64,000 bases of DNA from Pedobacter cryoconitis (GCA_019352875.1 JAAAFW010000008.1:62001-126000), one strand, 5' to 3'. Positions 7,267 to 15,567 are shown, counted from the stretch's first letter. Program-made: numbers and translations. Notes: generated by a model not told the origin, from the sequence alone.

Positions 7267-8271
7267 TTAAAGTGAGAAATTGGCAGACCAATGTTCAAGA
7301 ATATCCTGGTAAGGTTTGATGAAATGCTCTTCGGCATATCTGCCCTGTTCAACGGCCAACCGACTACGCTCTTCGCGGTCATATTCCACCCGGGTCAGTG
7401 AATAATCTTCGTGTTTAAGACTAGGTTGATAGATTTCCCCGGCCACTGAATTTGCATTGTAGATTTCAGGGCGATAGATCTTCTGGAAAGTCTCCATCGT
7501 GCTGATCGAGCTGATCAGTCCGAGATCGGTATAATCAGAAAGCAGATCTCCGGAATGATAAAAAGCCATTGGTGCCACAGCGTTCGCAGGCATGAAAAAA
7601 CGAACTTTTAAACCCATTTTAGAGAAATATTCATCAGTGAGCGAATACTGATCCTGCTGATACTCAAAACCCAGAACGGGATGCTGGTACTCAGTGCGGG
7701 TATACGTTTTGTTGCCCGATACACTTAAACAAATGATCGGCGACATCTTAAAGTGCTCTTTATAAGTTGCCGAATTCACAAAGCACTTATAAAGTTTTCC
7801 ATGCAGATCGCCAAAATTTTCAGGAACAGTAAAACTGGGTTTATCTTTATTGTAGTCGATCAATAAAACACTGAAATCATAATCACGCACATAAGAAGAA
7901 AAATTATTTCCGGCAACGCCCTCGACTTGCTGACCAGTCTTACGGTCAAGAATATTCGTTTTTAAAACTTCGATCATCGGCAGATCGTTGATACCGTTCT
8001 TATCATCGATACGCATCGTTACAGTGAGAATTTCGAGTTCTACATGGTAACGATCGCCTTTTGGATTATCTACATGAGCCAATGCATTAAATCGATTGTT
8101 GATCATATTTAAGGCATTACGCAGGTTCTGCTGGCGGTTAGCTCCTCTGGCCAGGTTTGCGAAATTGGTTGTCAGACGCGTCTGACTTGAAGGGTGATAG
8201 TTTTCATCTAAACAAGTGCTCTTTAGCGTGAAGACAAAATCATCCCCCTTGGTATTCTGGATATTTTCCAT
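7267..8271 (-). CDS. mesX: DUF1852 protein, required partner of MesD (MesX)
   Basis: This 334-residue cytosolic protein is recognised as DUF1852 from its N-terminal block: FVFTLKSTCLDENYHPS, TRLTTNFANLARG (residues 32-44), NRFNALAHVDNPKGDRYHVE (58-77), plus FMPANAVAPMAFYHSGD in the C-terminal half. Length is normal for the family. It has no known fold-level function that I can read. Published genetics on MesD show that DUF1852 and oxygen are both needed for methionine synthesis, which has suggested an oxygenase-like step that makes or transfers the methyl group. It is the first gene of the operon, about 190 bases downstream of a cobalamin riboswitch, and should be expressed when B12 is scarce. 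Confidence 0.9.
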   Translation of the reverse strand: MENIQNTKGDDFVFTLKSTCLDENYHPSSQTRLTTNFANLARGANRQQNLRNALNMINNRFNALAHVDNPKGDRYHVELEILTVTMRIDDKNGINDLPMIEVLKTNILDRKTGQQVEGVAGNNFSSYVRDYDFSVLLIDYNKDKPSFTVPENFGDLHGKLYKCFVNSATYKEHFKMSPIICLSVSGNKTYTRTEYQHPVLGFEYQQDQYSLTDEYFSKMGLKVRFFMPANAVAPMAFYHSGDLLSDYTDLGLISSISTMETFQKIYRPEIYNANSVAGEIYQPSLKHEDYSLTRVEYDREERSRLAVEQGRYAEEHFIKPYQDILEHWSANFSL

Positions 8272-8281
8272 GTATTTCTTT

Positions 8282-8315
8282 AACTTTTTAAATGGTTAAT
8301 GATCATTAAAAAGTT
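8282..8315 (-). promoter_or_regulatory. Mutually exclusive hairpins just before mesX, candidate riboswitch expression platform
   Basis: Two structures compete here. One pairs AACTTTTTAA (8282-8291) with TTAAAAAGTT (8306-8315). The other is the 14-bp palindrome TTAATGATCATTAA (8296-8309). They share bases 8306-8309, so only one can form. The first ends 11 bases before the mesX ATG, close enough to affect ribosome access. Linking it to the riboswitch is inference. Confidence 0.4.
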
Positions 8316-8463
8316 CTTGATTATTCAGGATACGACAGGAAAAAGAAAGGATTTTAGGAAATGACATATACGCGAACGGGCACGACAACCCCTTGAGGGT
8401 TTGCACCTTATAAGCTATACAATCTGACCAACAACCTCTTTACGCGGAAGTATCGTCAATTCA

Positions 8464-8620
8464 GAAAAGGCAGGTATCCTGACTTGTAACGGCTTTTACC
8501 GGCCTTCCCGTTTGCACAGTGACCATCATTGGTAAAACCTTTCGTGTTACTTACAGTTGCGCGACAGCTCGTGATTTGCACACGATTCCCTATTAATTCA
8601 CCGCTAAGTAAAACCTTTCC
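8464..8620 (-). ncRNA. Cobalamin (B12) riboswitch upstream of mesX-mesD
   Basis: On the minus strand the order of conserved blocks matches adenosylcobalamin riboswitches. There is AATAGGGAA near 8588-8596, the AGCTGTCGCGCAACTGTAA core at about 8552-8570, then GGTCACTGTGC (8514-8524), GGGAAGGCCGG, and the 3' B12 box AAGTCAGGATACCTGCC (8469-8485). Outer helix P1 pairs GGAAAGG (8614-8620) with CCTTTTC (8464-8470), seven pairs with one G-U. Such riboswitches turn the downstream gene off when B12 is present. Here they would silence a B12-independent methionine synthase when MetH can work. Confidence 0.93.
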
Positions 8621-8647
8621 CGATTGCTGAAAAAAGCAAAGAACCAC

Positions 8648-8660
8648 GAGTTTTAAACTC
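8648..8660. promoter_or_regulatory. 13-bp palindrome at the mesX transcription start
   Basis: GAGTTT-T-AAACTC is perfectly symmetric. It lies between the mesX -7 element (8665-8672) and the riboswitch, where a bound protein would block initiation. It could also form a small 5' hairpin in the transcript. Confidence 0.35.
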
Positions 8661-8664
8661 TGTC

Positions 8665-8672
8665 CAAAGCTA
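8665..8672 (-). promoter_or_regulatory. -7 element of the mesX operon
   Basis: TAGCTTTG on the minus strand matches TAnnTTTG exactly. It would start transcription near 8658, leaving about 38 bases before the riboswitch P1 helix. No clear -33 TTG is seen, which would suit an activated promoter. Confidence 0.55.
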
Positions 8673-8702
8673 CAAAAACAGTATTAAAGTTGAATATATA
8701 GT

Positions 8703-8722
8703 GTAATTTCAACCGAAATTAC
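8703..8722. promoter_or_regulatory. Perfect 8-8 inverted repeat between lrp and mesX, probable Lrp-type operator
   Basis: GTAATTTC-AACC-GAAATTAC has 8-bp perfect arms with a 4-base spacer. It sits between the divergent promoters, about 45 bases upstream of the mesX start point and 18 bases upstream of the -33 element of the Lrp-family gene. Size and position fit a local Lrp/AsnC regulator site. Confidence 0.55.
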
Positions 8723-8739
8723 TTTAAATTAAAGATTTA

Positions 8740-8771
8740 TTGACTTTTTATGCGGTTTGTGCTTACATTTG
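8740..8771 (+). promoter_or_regulatory. Promoter of the Lrp/AsnC regulator
   Basis: TTG at 8740-8742 and TACATTTG at 8764-8771 (exact TAnnTTTG) are 21 bases apart. Start point near 8778, 18 bases before the chosen ATG at 8796. Confidence 0.6.
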
Positions 8772-8795
8772 TGTGCTGTAACAGTGATTTATGCT

Positions 8796-9257
8796 ATGGA
8801 ACAATTGGATGAGGTCGATCTTAAACTATTAAAAATATTGGGCGATGACTCAAGTCATACCATCAAGGAACTCGCTGCGAAGGTAAATTTGACGCCATCG
8901 CCGGTTGTGCAGCGTGTAAAACGCCTGGAAACCAGTGGCTATATCAAGAAATATATCGCGCTGCTTGACCCCGAAAAGTTCAACCAGGGTTTTATTGTGT
9001 TCTGTAATATTCGGCTCAAACAGCATGACCGGAAGGTGGGCCACAGCTTTGTAGGGGATATTTTGAAGATCGAGGAGGTTGTGGAATGTTATAATATCTC
9101 AGGCGATTATGATTTCTTTCTGAAAGTGTTCGCCCGGGACATGAAGCATTACCAGGACTTTGTTTTTAATAAATTAGGCTCCGTTGAAAGTATTGGTAGT
9201 ACACATAGTACTTTCGTAATGGCCGAGATTAAAAATACACACAATATCAGTTTTTAA
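8796..9257 (+). CDS. Lrp/AsnC-family transcriptional regulator
   Basis: This 153-residue protein starts at the ATG at 8796. The longer in-frame start at 8757 would lie inside the promoter and add a non-conserved, Cys-rich leader. An N-terminal winged helix (EVDLKLLKILGDDSSHTIKE with the recognition part LTPSPVVQRVKRLE, residues 5-45) is followed by the RAM/AsnC ligand domain (about 65-150; SGDYDFFLKVFARDMKHYQDF is typical). It is divergent from the mesX-mesD operon, and a 20-bp dyad lies between them. Family members sense amino acids, so methionine or a related amino acid is a plausible effector and the operon a plausible target; both are inference. Confidence 0.9.
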   Translation: MEQLDEVDLKLLKILGDDSSHTIKELAAKVNLTPSPVVQRVKRLETSGYIKKYIALLDPEKFNQGFIVFCNIRLKQHDRKVGHSFVGDILKIEEVVECYNISGDYDFFLKVFARDMKHYQDFVFNKLGSVESIGSTHSTFVMAEIKNTHNISF

Positions 9258-9541
9258 TATCGGCGGAAGTTAGGATTAATCGGCACCCGTTTTTCGTTCC
9301 CCCAATCCATCAACACTCGGTACAGAACAGCTATATTGAACGGGGAGCCCAGGCAATCCATTAAGATGGCCATTAATTCATTCAGTTCCGATGGTGGTAT
9401 TTTTATCGAAGAATGTCCGCTAAATAGTTGCCTTGCGGCTTACCGTCCTTAAATAGCCGGCATTTTTCAACTCTTGCTGGTTATCTGTAAGCCATTGTTC
9501 AAAGGCATCCGCAACAGCGTTTCCCCAATCCCAGGATTGAT
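9254..9541 (-). pseudogene. Frameshifted remnant of an unidentified small gene
   Basis: On the minus strand one frame reads VIHQSWDWGNAVADAFEQWL and on to RTVSRKATI before a stop near 9420. A different frame then continues as SSIKIPPSELNELMAILMDC and ends in MDWGNEKRVPINPNFRRY with its TAA at 9254-9256, overlapping the end of the Lrp gene. The two halves read as one protein broken by a frameshift, so I call a pseudogene. No start codon is obvious upstream. I do not recognise the family. The rest of 9542-9788 holds no gene I can support. Confidence 0.45.
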
Positions 9542-9788
9542 GGATAACATTTAACAGTCGTGATCGACCCATGTAACAGTAAAGAAATAACAACCAGCAA
9601 GCTTCATCAGTTGCTGACTGTTGCCACGTTTAGAAAATTTAAACTTGCTGTATGATAAGTCCAACGTAACCCAAAAGCATACTTTGGTTAGGGGTTTGTT
9701 CAAAAATAGTCTGCTATGGGGTAAGGGTTCATTTAGAACAAAATCTTTGGACAGAACCTTCCATAATAACTTACTGAAAGTCAATAAG

Positions 9789-9818
9789 AAAGGGTTGCTT
9801 TTTAACGAGCAACCCTTT
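9789..9818 (-). terminator. Hairpin downstream of tRNA-Leu(GAG), probable terminator
   Basis: AAAGGGTTGCT (9789-9799) pairs perfectly with AGCAACCCTTT (9808-9818) across an 8-base loop, 26 bases after the 3' end of the tRNA. The T-rich tail on the minus strand is short, so efficiency is uncertain. Confidence 0.55.
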
Positions 9819-9844
9819 AAAAAATTAACCATGAATCTGGTTAG

Positions 9845-9928
9845 TACCCGAGAGCAGATTCGAACTGCCACGCCGTTGCCAGCACCAGCCCCTCAAGCTG
9901 GCGCGTCTACCAATTTCGCCACCCGGGT
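9845..9928 (-). tRNA. tRNA-Leu (anticodon GAG)
   Basis: This 84-nt tRNA folds fully. The acceptor ACCCGGG pairs with CTCGGGT (one G-U) and the discriminator is A. The D arm is GCGAAATTGGTAGACGC. The anticodon stem CCAGC/GCTGG holds loop TTGAGGG, giving anticodon GAG, which reads CTC and CTT Leu codons. The long variable arm is typical of class II Leu, and the T arm is GGCAG-TTCGAAT-CTGCT. CCA is not encoded. It lies in the same orientation as the MBL hydrolase gene upstream and has its own promoter element. Confidence 0.95.
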
Positions 9929-9941
9929 TTGTACTGTGGTG

Positions 9942-9949
9942 CAAAGATA
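9942..9949 (-). promoter_or_regulatory. -7 element of tRNA-Leu(GAG)
   Basis: TATCTTTG on the minus strand matches TAnnTTTG and lies 14 bases before the mature 5' end of the tRNA. Confidence 0.55.
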
Positions 9950-9987
9950 TATTTATTACGAATAGTTTAAAGAGATATTTTAAAAAA

Positions 9988-10755
9988 CTAAACAATAATC
10001 TGCAGCCCGTCGTAAGCAAGCTGAATACCAGCGGGTAATTCAGATGAAATATCTGCGTGTTTACCCAAATTATGACTTACGTGGGTCAGATAAGTAGTTT
10101 CCGCTCCTATTTCCGCGGCAAATTCGAGGGCTTCATCCAAAGTAAAATGAGAAATATGAGGTTCCTTCTGCAGCGCATTGATCACTAGAACTTTCGTTCC
10201 CTTTACCTTCTCTCTGGTCTCGGCCGAAATAGTTTTGGCGTCCGTGATATAACTAAAATCACCGATACGATATCCCAGAATCGGCAGTTTGTAATGCATC
10301 ACCGGCAGAGGAATAATTTTCGTTTGTCCGATAAGGAATGGCTCGTCGATCACTGTGTGCATATCGATCTGTGGCAGTCCCGGATAGAAATGTTCAGCAA
10401 AAATATAAGAGAATTCCCTTTTTAATGCGTCCTGAACTCGTGGAGTCGCATAGATATCTATATTCTTTTGCAGTAGATAATTAAATGGCCTGATATCATC
10501 GAGCCCGGCAATATGATCCTTATGCTCATGCGTATATATGATAGCATCCAGATCTTTCACACCTGCGCGGAGCATCTGATACCTGAAATCCGGGCCACTA
10601 TCAATTACGATGGTCCTGTCTGCCGTTTCTACCAGAACAGAAACGCGAAGGCGTTTATCTCTTGCATCCTCAGAGCGGCATACTTCACAATTGCAGCAGA
10701 TCACAGGAATACCTTGTGAAGTGCCTGTACCCAGAAATGTTATCTTCAATGGCAA
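9988..10755 (-). CDS. MBL-fold metal-dependent hydrolase (PhnP-like phosphodiesterase family)
   Basis: This is a 255-residue cytosolic metallo-beta-lactamase-fold protein. The di-metal motif HEHKDH (His76, His78, Asp80, His81) is intact. It follows the N-terminal FLGTGTSQGIP and a Cys cluster, CCNCEVC (20-26), that in PhnP relatives holds a structural zinc. Later metal ligands are likely in PVMHYKLP, ITDAK and the C-terminal THVSHNLG. Family members cleave cyclic phosphodiesters, but in Bacteroidota this orthologue is uncharacterised, so the substrate is open. It follows lolA by 13 bases, making it the likely last gene of the ftsK-lolA unit. Confidence 0.88.
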   Translation of the reverse strand: MPLKITFLGTGTSQGIPVICCNCEVCRSEDARDKRLRVSVLVETADRTIVIDSGPDFRYQMLRAGVKDLDAIIYTHEHKDHIAGLDDIRPFNYLLQKNIDIYATPRVQDALKREFSYIFAEHFYPGLPQIDMHTVIDEPFLIGQTKIIPLPVMHYKLPILGYRIGDFSYITDAKTISAETREKVKGTKVLVINALQKEPHISHFTLDEALEFAAEIGAETTYLTHVSHNLGKHADISSELPAGIQLAYDGLQIIV

Positions 10756-10768
10756 AATTTAAATTGTA

Positions 10769-11419
10769 TTATCTCAAATCTACTACTTCTACACCAGGAT
10801 ATTTTTTTGCATCAAAACTATAGGTACTCTCCGGAACTTTTACATTCGGGGCGAAAGATTTGACAGTATATGTGTATTTATTCCCGTTTTTATCGAAGAT
10901 CAGCACGCTGATAATCTGCTTCGCCGCTTTATCAATCCCCAATCTGATTTTAGCATAAGATTTTTTAGAATCAGTAGGTGTCAGATCAATAAACTGTTGC
11001 ACTTTGCCGTCCACTTTACGTTCGCCGGTATAGTTATATTTAAAACCCTTTTCATACAAGGTAAAGATTTTGGCGGGGTTAATATCCCCCTCCTCATTGT
11101 TTACGTTTGCAACCTGTACTTCTTTATCCTTTTTAAGGTACGTCCAGAGCGTTTTACCGTCACTGATCATATCCTGATCTGTCATGACCACCCGGTACCT
11201 GTTAGACTTTGCCTGAACGGTAAGACTGCCCTGCTGGGTTTCTTTTGCTTTGTTTTGCGGGCTTTCCAGTGTGAACGTAAAATCAGCCTTTACAGCGTCG
11301 TAAGATTTGTATTTTTTGCTGACTCCAGCAAGTATTGTTGCGGCTTGTGCCTGCTGCTGGGCAAAGCTGGTATATCCGGTTCCGGTAAGAATAAGGAACG
11401 CCAAAAAAAGCTGTTTCAT
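10769..11419 (-). CDS. lolA: LolA-like outer-membrane lipoprotein carrier
   Basis: The 216-residue precursor has a signal peptide (MKQLFLAFLILTGTGYTSFA, about 20 residues), so it is periplasmic. The following fold matches LolA: the early SYDAVKADFTFTL strand, the region GSLTVQAKSNRYRVVMTDQDMISDGKTLWTYL (residues 64-95) that is conserved across the family, and a C-terminal strand pair ending YPGVEVVDLR. LolA takes lipoproteins from the inner-membrane LolCDE exporter to the outer membrane. It lies 15 bases after ftsK, the usual neighbour in Bacteroidota. No LolB is expected in this phylum. Confidence 0.9.
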   Translation of the reverse strand: MKQLFLAFLILTGTGYTSFAQQQAQAATILAGVSKKYKSYDAVKADFTFTLESPQNKAKETQQGSLTVQAKSNRYRVVMTDQDMISDGKTLWTYLKKDKEVQVANVNNEEGDINPAKIFTLYEKGFKYNYTGERKVDGKVQQFIDLTPTDSKKSYAKIRLGIDKAAKQIISVLIFDKNGNKYTYTVKSFAPNVKVPESTYSFDAKKYPGVEVVDLR

Positions 11420-11434
11420 TTGTGTGTGGGTTAT

Positions 11435-14110
11435 TTATGGTTTCTTGAGATTGTCCAAGAACTGTTCCAAAGCATATTCATCAGGTAATAAAACCTCTCT
11501 GGCTTTACTTCCCTCAAAAGGTCCCACCACACCTGTAGCTTCCAGCTGATCAATAATTCTACCCGCACGGTTATATCCCAGTTTAAGCTTACGCTGAATC
11601 AGCGAAGTAGAACCCTGTTGGTGCATAACAATCAGTCTTGCTGCTTCTTCAAACATTGAATCCCGGTCATCCAGATTAAAATCTGCCTTAGCCGATTCCG
11701 CAGCCTCATCCAGATACTCAGGCAACTGATATGCCTCGGGGTAGCCGCGCTGGTTACCTATAAATTCAGAAATACGATCGACTTCAGGTGTATCTACAAA
11801 CGCACACTGTAAACGAATCAGGTCATTTCCTGTAGATAAAAGCATATCACCGCGTCCAATCAGCTGATCGGCTCCTCCACTGTCCAGAATAGTTCTCGAG
11901 TCAATTTTCGATAACACCCTGAAGGCAAGTCTTGCCGGGAAATTCGCTTTAATCGTACCCGTAATAATATTTACAGACGGACGCTGCGTAGCCAGTACCA
12001 AATGGATACCTACTGCACGTGCCAGCTGTGCAAGACGCGCAATCGGTGTTTCCACCTCTTTACCCGCGGTCATCATTAAATCTGCAAACTCATCCACAAT
12101 CAGTACGATATACGGAAGAAAACGATGTGAATTTTCAGGATTAAGCTTTCTTTTGATAAACTTATCATTGTATTCCTTCAGGTTTCTGACCTGTGCATCT
12201 TTCAATAAGTCATAACGCTGATCCATTTCAATACATAATGAATTCAGTGTATGAATAACCTTTTTAGTATCCGTAATAATCGCATCTGCTTCACCAGGAA
12301 GTTTAGCCAGGAAATGCCTTTCAATTTTATTGAATAATGTCAGTTCGACCTTTTTAGGATCGACAAGTACAAACTTCAGTTGAGATGGATGCTTTTTATA
12401 AAGCATCGAAACCAGAATAGCATTAATACCAACAGACTTACCTTGTCCTGTAGCACCCGCAACCAGTAAATGGGGCATTTTCGCAAGATCGGCAATATAC
12501 ACCTCATTGGAAATTGTCTTACCCAATGCAATAGGCAGCTCCATATCCGTTTTCTGGAACTTTTCAGTAGCTAGTATACTCCGCATGGAAACCATCTCAG
12601 GATGCATATTTGGCACCTCGATCCCGATGGTCCCTTTACCAGGCATTGGCGCAATAATACGAATACCCAATGCAGCGAGACTTAAAGCGATATCATCCTC
12701 CAGATTCTTAATTTTAGAGATCCTGATACCAGGGGCAGGTATAATCTCATAAAGCGTAACAGTCGGACCGATAGTCGCTTTGATCTTATCAATTTCAATA
12801 TTATAGTGATTCAGCGTTTCAACAATCTTATTTTTGTTGGCCTCAAGCTCATCAGCATTCACTGAAATTTTATTCGAACCGTAATCCTCCAATAGATCCA
12901 GGTGCGGGTACTGATAGCTGGACAGATCCAAAGTTGGATCATAATTTCCAAACTGTTCAACCAGATGTTCAGATTTCTTTTCTTCTTCAGATTTCTCAAC
13001 AGTTAGCACTGGCTCAGCCTTAACGGATACTGGTTCAGGCTGTGGAACAATCACTTCTTCCAATGGAATGGAAGTCACGGGAACAGGTGGCGCAGGTGCG
13101 ACTGCCGGACTCAGAATAATGGCTTCATTCATCACATTCACGGCAGGCCTTGAAGGCATTACAACCTCCTCTTCTATCGGCTCCTGAACTTCAAACCTGC
13201 TGGATGGAACAATAGCACCCTGACTCTGCTTACGTTGCCCTCCCAGACGTTCATTGAGCGTAAGCTCAACCTCACCCGATTTTTTTTCATTTTCCTGTAC
13301 AGGTCTCACCGCAGGTTTTTCCGATGAAGCGCCAGCCTCACTACTTTTTGGTGTAAAGGCATTTCCGTTGCTGTATTCTGGCTCCAGGTCGGTATCCTCG
13401 TCAACGATTACCTTTTTACGTTCAGGAAGTTTAAAGTCAATATTATAAGCGATTACTAAAATCGTCAATGCCAAAAATGCAAGTAACACCCCTACCCCGG
13501 TCACGCCGATCTGGGCAACCAGTACTTTATTGGACCAATACCCCATTTCACCTTCCAGGTAATGCGGGGCGTCTAGAAAAAAGGAATGAAAAAATCCAAA
13601 GGTAAGACTCAGGAATAGCAGAAAAAACAAGCTGTAACCCAGCGTTTTTTCCATAGAAAAGATCTTCACTTTGAACAACAGACGGTAGCCAATTACAAAG
13701 AAGACAAAGACGAACAGAAAAGAGGCGATACCAAACCACTCATAAATAAACTGGTGGGAAAGTAAAGCGCCGAATTTACCCAGCCAGTTCTGGACCATTA
13801 TTGGAATATTGTTTTGCTCCAGCTCTTCAACGGTTTTAAACAAATTGCTCCAGCCGCCGTTAGCGTCAATTACATAGCTGTAATCCTCCTGCCAGGTAAA
13901 GATGTAGGACGTAAATGCAACCAGAAAATATATAGAAAGAATCAGAAAGAAAAGCCCTGCTATTTTCAGTATTCTTTCATCCTGAAAATTCAGTGAGGGC
14001 ATACGCTCAAATCTGGACCGGGTATCCCTGGAACTGGTCCTTGGTCCCTGCTTGTCCCTGCTTTCGTTTTTGAATGAATTAGATTTAAATTGGTTTCCCC
14101 TTACCGACAT
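11435..14110 (-). CDS. ftsK: DNA translocase FtsK/SpoIIIE
   Basis: This is an 891-residue protein from the ATG at 14108-14110. The longer frame begins with a poorly conserved MLLIKFSKRN and was set aside. Four transmembrane segments lie in about residues 50-220 (for example ILKIAGLFFLILSIYFLVAF), then a Pro/Glu-rich linker to about residue 370, then the RecA-type motor. The motor has Walker A VAGATGQGKSVGINA near residue 545, Walker B YIVLIVDEFADLM, the phrase ATQRPSVNIITG, and a C-terminal gamma winged helix (STSLIQRKLKLGYNRAGRIIDQLE) that reads polar KOPS-like sites. It pumps chromosome DNA at the closing septum and activates XerCD at dif. Confidence 0.96.
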   Translation of the reverse strand: MSVRGNQFKSNSFKNESRDKQGPRTSSRDTRSRFERMPSLNFQDERILKIAGLFFLILSIYFLVAFTSYIFTWQEDYSYVIDANGGWSNLFKTVEELEQNNIPIMVQNWLGKFGALLSHQFIYEWFGIASFLFVFVFFVIGYRLLFKVKIFSMEKTLGYSLFFLLFLSLTFGFFHSFFLDAPHYLEGEMGYWSNKVLVAQIGVTGVGVLLAFLALTILVIAYNIDFKLPERKKVIVDEDTDLEPEYSNGNAFTPKSSEAGASSEKPAVRPVQENEKKSGEVELTLNERLGGQRKQSQGAIVPSSRFEVQEPIEEEVVMPSRPAVNVMNEAIILSPAVAPAPPVPVTSIPLEEVIVPQPEPVSVKAEPVLTVEKSEEEKKSEHLVEQFGNYDPTLDLSSYQYPHLDLLEDYGSNKISVNADELEANKNKIVETLNHYNIEIDKIKATIGPTVTLYEIIPAPGIRISKIKNLEDDIALSLAALGIRIIAPMPGKGTIGIEVPNMHPEMVSMRSILATEKFQKTDMELPIALGKTISNEVYIADLAKMPHLLVAGATGQGKSVGINAILVSMLYKKHPSQLKFVLVDPKKVELTLFNKIERHFLAKLPGEADAIITDTKKVIHTLNSLCIEMDQRYDLLKDAQVRNLKEYNDKFIKRKLNPENSHRFLPYIVLIVDEFADLMMTAGKEVETPIARLAQLARAVGIHLVLATQRPSVNIITGTIKANFPARLAFRVLSKIDSRTILDSGGADQLIGRGDMLLSTGNDLIRLQCAFVDTPEVDRISEFIGNQRGYPEAYQLPEYLDEAAESAKADFNLDDRDSMFEEAARLIVMHQQGSTSLIQRKLKLGYNRAGRIIDQLEATGVVGPFEGSKAREVLLPDEYALEQFLDNLKKP

Positions 14111-14181
14111 GTTGCGTTTACTGAATTTAATAAGCAGCAAATATAAAATATTTATATCTGACCACCCTATGATATTATAGT

Positions 14182-14403
14182 CTACCGATCCCAGATCCGC
14201 ATTCTGATCCGTTTAACATAATGGCGTACGTCTAGTACGACAACAGCCATCATATAAAAGATAATCGGAAAGCCCACAGCCAGAAAAGAAGAATAAATGA
14301 AGAAAAGCCTGATCTTGCTGATGGACATATTCAGCTTATCTGCCAGATAAGTGCAGACACCAAAACTTTGTTTTTCAAAATAAGTAACGATACTCTGGAA
14401 CAT
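14182..14403 (-). CDS. PspC-domain small membrane protein
   Basis: This 73-residue protein has the single PspC module: an N-terminal amphipathic part FGVCTYLADKLNMSISKIRL and a long hydrophobic segment, about residues 35-58 (FIYSSFLAVGFPIIFYMMAV), ending in a basic tail. PspC proteins sense inner-membrane stress in enterobacteria. Stand-alone single-PspC proteins like this one are common and mostly uncharacterised in Bacteroidota. It is 71 bases upstream of ftsK on the same strand. Confidence 0.8.
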   Translation of the reverse strand: MFQSIVTYFEKQSFGVCTYLADKLNMSISKIRLFFIYSSFLAVGFPIIFYMMAVVVLDVRHYVKRIRMRIWDR

Positions 14404-14521
14404 AATGCTGATTAAAATGTAAATCCGTATCTATTTCCCAACCGGGAGATTAAATTTAACGAATAATTCCGGAATGCAAAAATCATTCCCGATTAAAAAA
14501 CGAAATACAAGCTTACATATT

Positions 14522-15352
14522 TTAAAGCAGTCCGGATTCTCCCAGGATTGATTCCATTTCCTGCTGTAACTTTAAGGCTTCAGCCCGTGCTTTTTCTGCG
14601 AAGTCCTTTCCTTTGCCGGCATAGATAATTCCTCTTGAAGAATTTACAAGCAATCCGCAGTGATCATTCAAACCGAATTCACAGACATCTTTAAGACTTC
14701 CACCTTGCGCACCGACACCGGGAACAAGCAGAAAATGATCAGGAGCGAGTCTTCTGATATTAGCAAACTCCGCCCCCCTGGTTGCACCGACAACATACAT
14801 CAGCTGTTCACTGTTTGCCCAACCAGATGAAATACGGATTACTTCTTCATACAATTTACCATCTTTAGATTCGGTCAGCTGAAAATCACTGTGTCCTGCA
14901 TTAGAAGTCAGGGCAAGCAGAATTACCCATTTACCCGCATAATTCAGAAAAGGTCCCACAGAATCTTTACCCATATATGGCGCGACTGTTACCGCATCAA
15001 AACCTAATCCGCTTTGCTCCTGTTTAAAAAATGCGTCTGCATACATAGCAGAGGTGTTCCCAATATCTCCTCTTTTCGCATCGGCAATTGTAAAAATATC
15101 TTTAGGAATATAAGCCCAGGTTTGCTCAAGACTTTTCCAACCTTTTAAACCCCTTGATTCATAAAAAGCAGTATTTGGTTTGTAGGCAACGCAAAGATCC
15201 TGTGTTGCATCAATAAGCTGTTTGTTAAATTCAAATACCGGATCTTCCAGATCCAGCAAGTGTTCAGGAAGGTTTTCCAGTACAGGATCCAGACCTACAC
15301 ACAAAAATGATTTTTTAATTCTGATTTGTTCAAATAACTGCTTCTTATTCAT
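14522..15352 (-). CDS. pyrF: Orotidine 5'-phosphate decarboxylase (type 2)
   Basis: This 276-residue cytosolic enzyme makes UMP in the last step of pyrimidine synthesis. The catalytic signature [13 protein letters not shown] (residues 88-100) carries the invariant Asp91, Lys93 and Asp96. SFLCVGLDP at 15-23 supplies the first Asp, and VPGVGAQGG near residue 220 is the phosphate-binding loop. The length is that of the type 2 family (about 270) rather than the 230-residue type 1. It stands alone, divergent from rho. Confidence 0.95.
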   Translation of the reverse strand: MNKKQLFEQIRIKKSFLCVGLDPVLENLPEHLLDLEDPVFEFNKQLIDATQDLCVAYKPNTAFYESRGLKGWKSLEQTWAYIPKDIFTIADAKRGDIGNTSAMYADAFFKQEQSGLGFDAVTVAPYMGKDSVGPFLNYAGKWVILLALTSNAGHSDFQLTESKDGKLYEEVIRISSGWANSEQLMYVVGATRGAEFANIRRLAPDHFLLVPGVGAQGGSLKDVCEFGLNDHCGLLVNSSRGIIYAGKGKDFAEKARAEALKLQQEMESILGESGLL

Positions 15353-15567
15353 TTGGGCTTAGATTATGCGCAAATATGCCATTTTTTTTCAAAGGATGCC
15401 AACCCGAGAATGTTCATTAGCAGGTAAATTATTACCATAAATTTTAAAAATTACTTGGAGATTAGGTTTCAAATACATACAATTGCAACATAATTCTCAA
15501 GTTCTATCTGATCATTCCAGAAAATCTCATTAAAATTTGTTGTCAATCCAAATCGTTATTGCATTTT

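Noticed and set aside
8456..8647. A 63-residue frame on the minus strand upstream of mesX
   Set aside because: It lies entirely within the cobalamin riboswitch, whose conserved blocks explain the sequence.
9551..9965. Two open frames of 106 and 114 residues on opposite strands
   Set aside because: Both run through the tRNA-Leu gene or its terminator and show no family features; at most they hold remnants.
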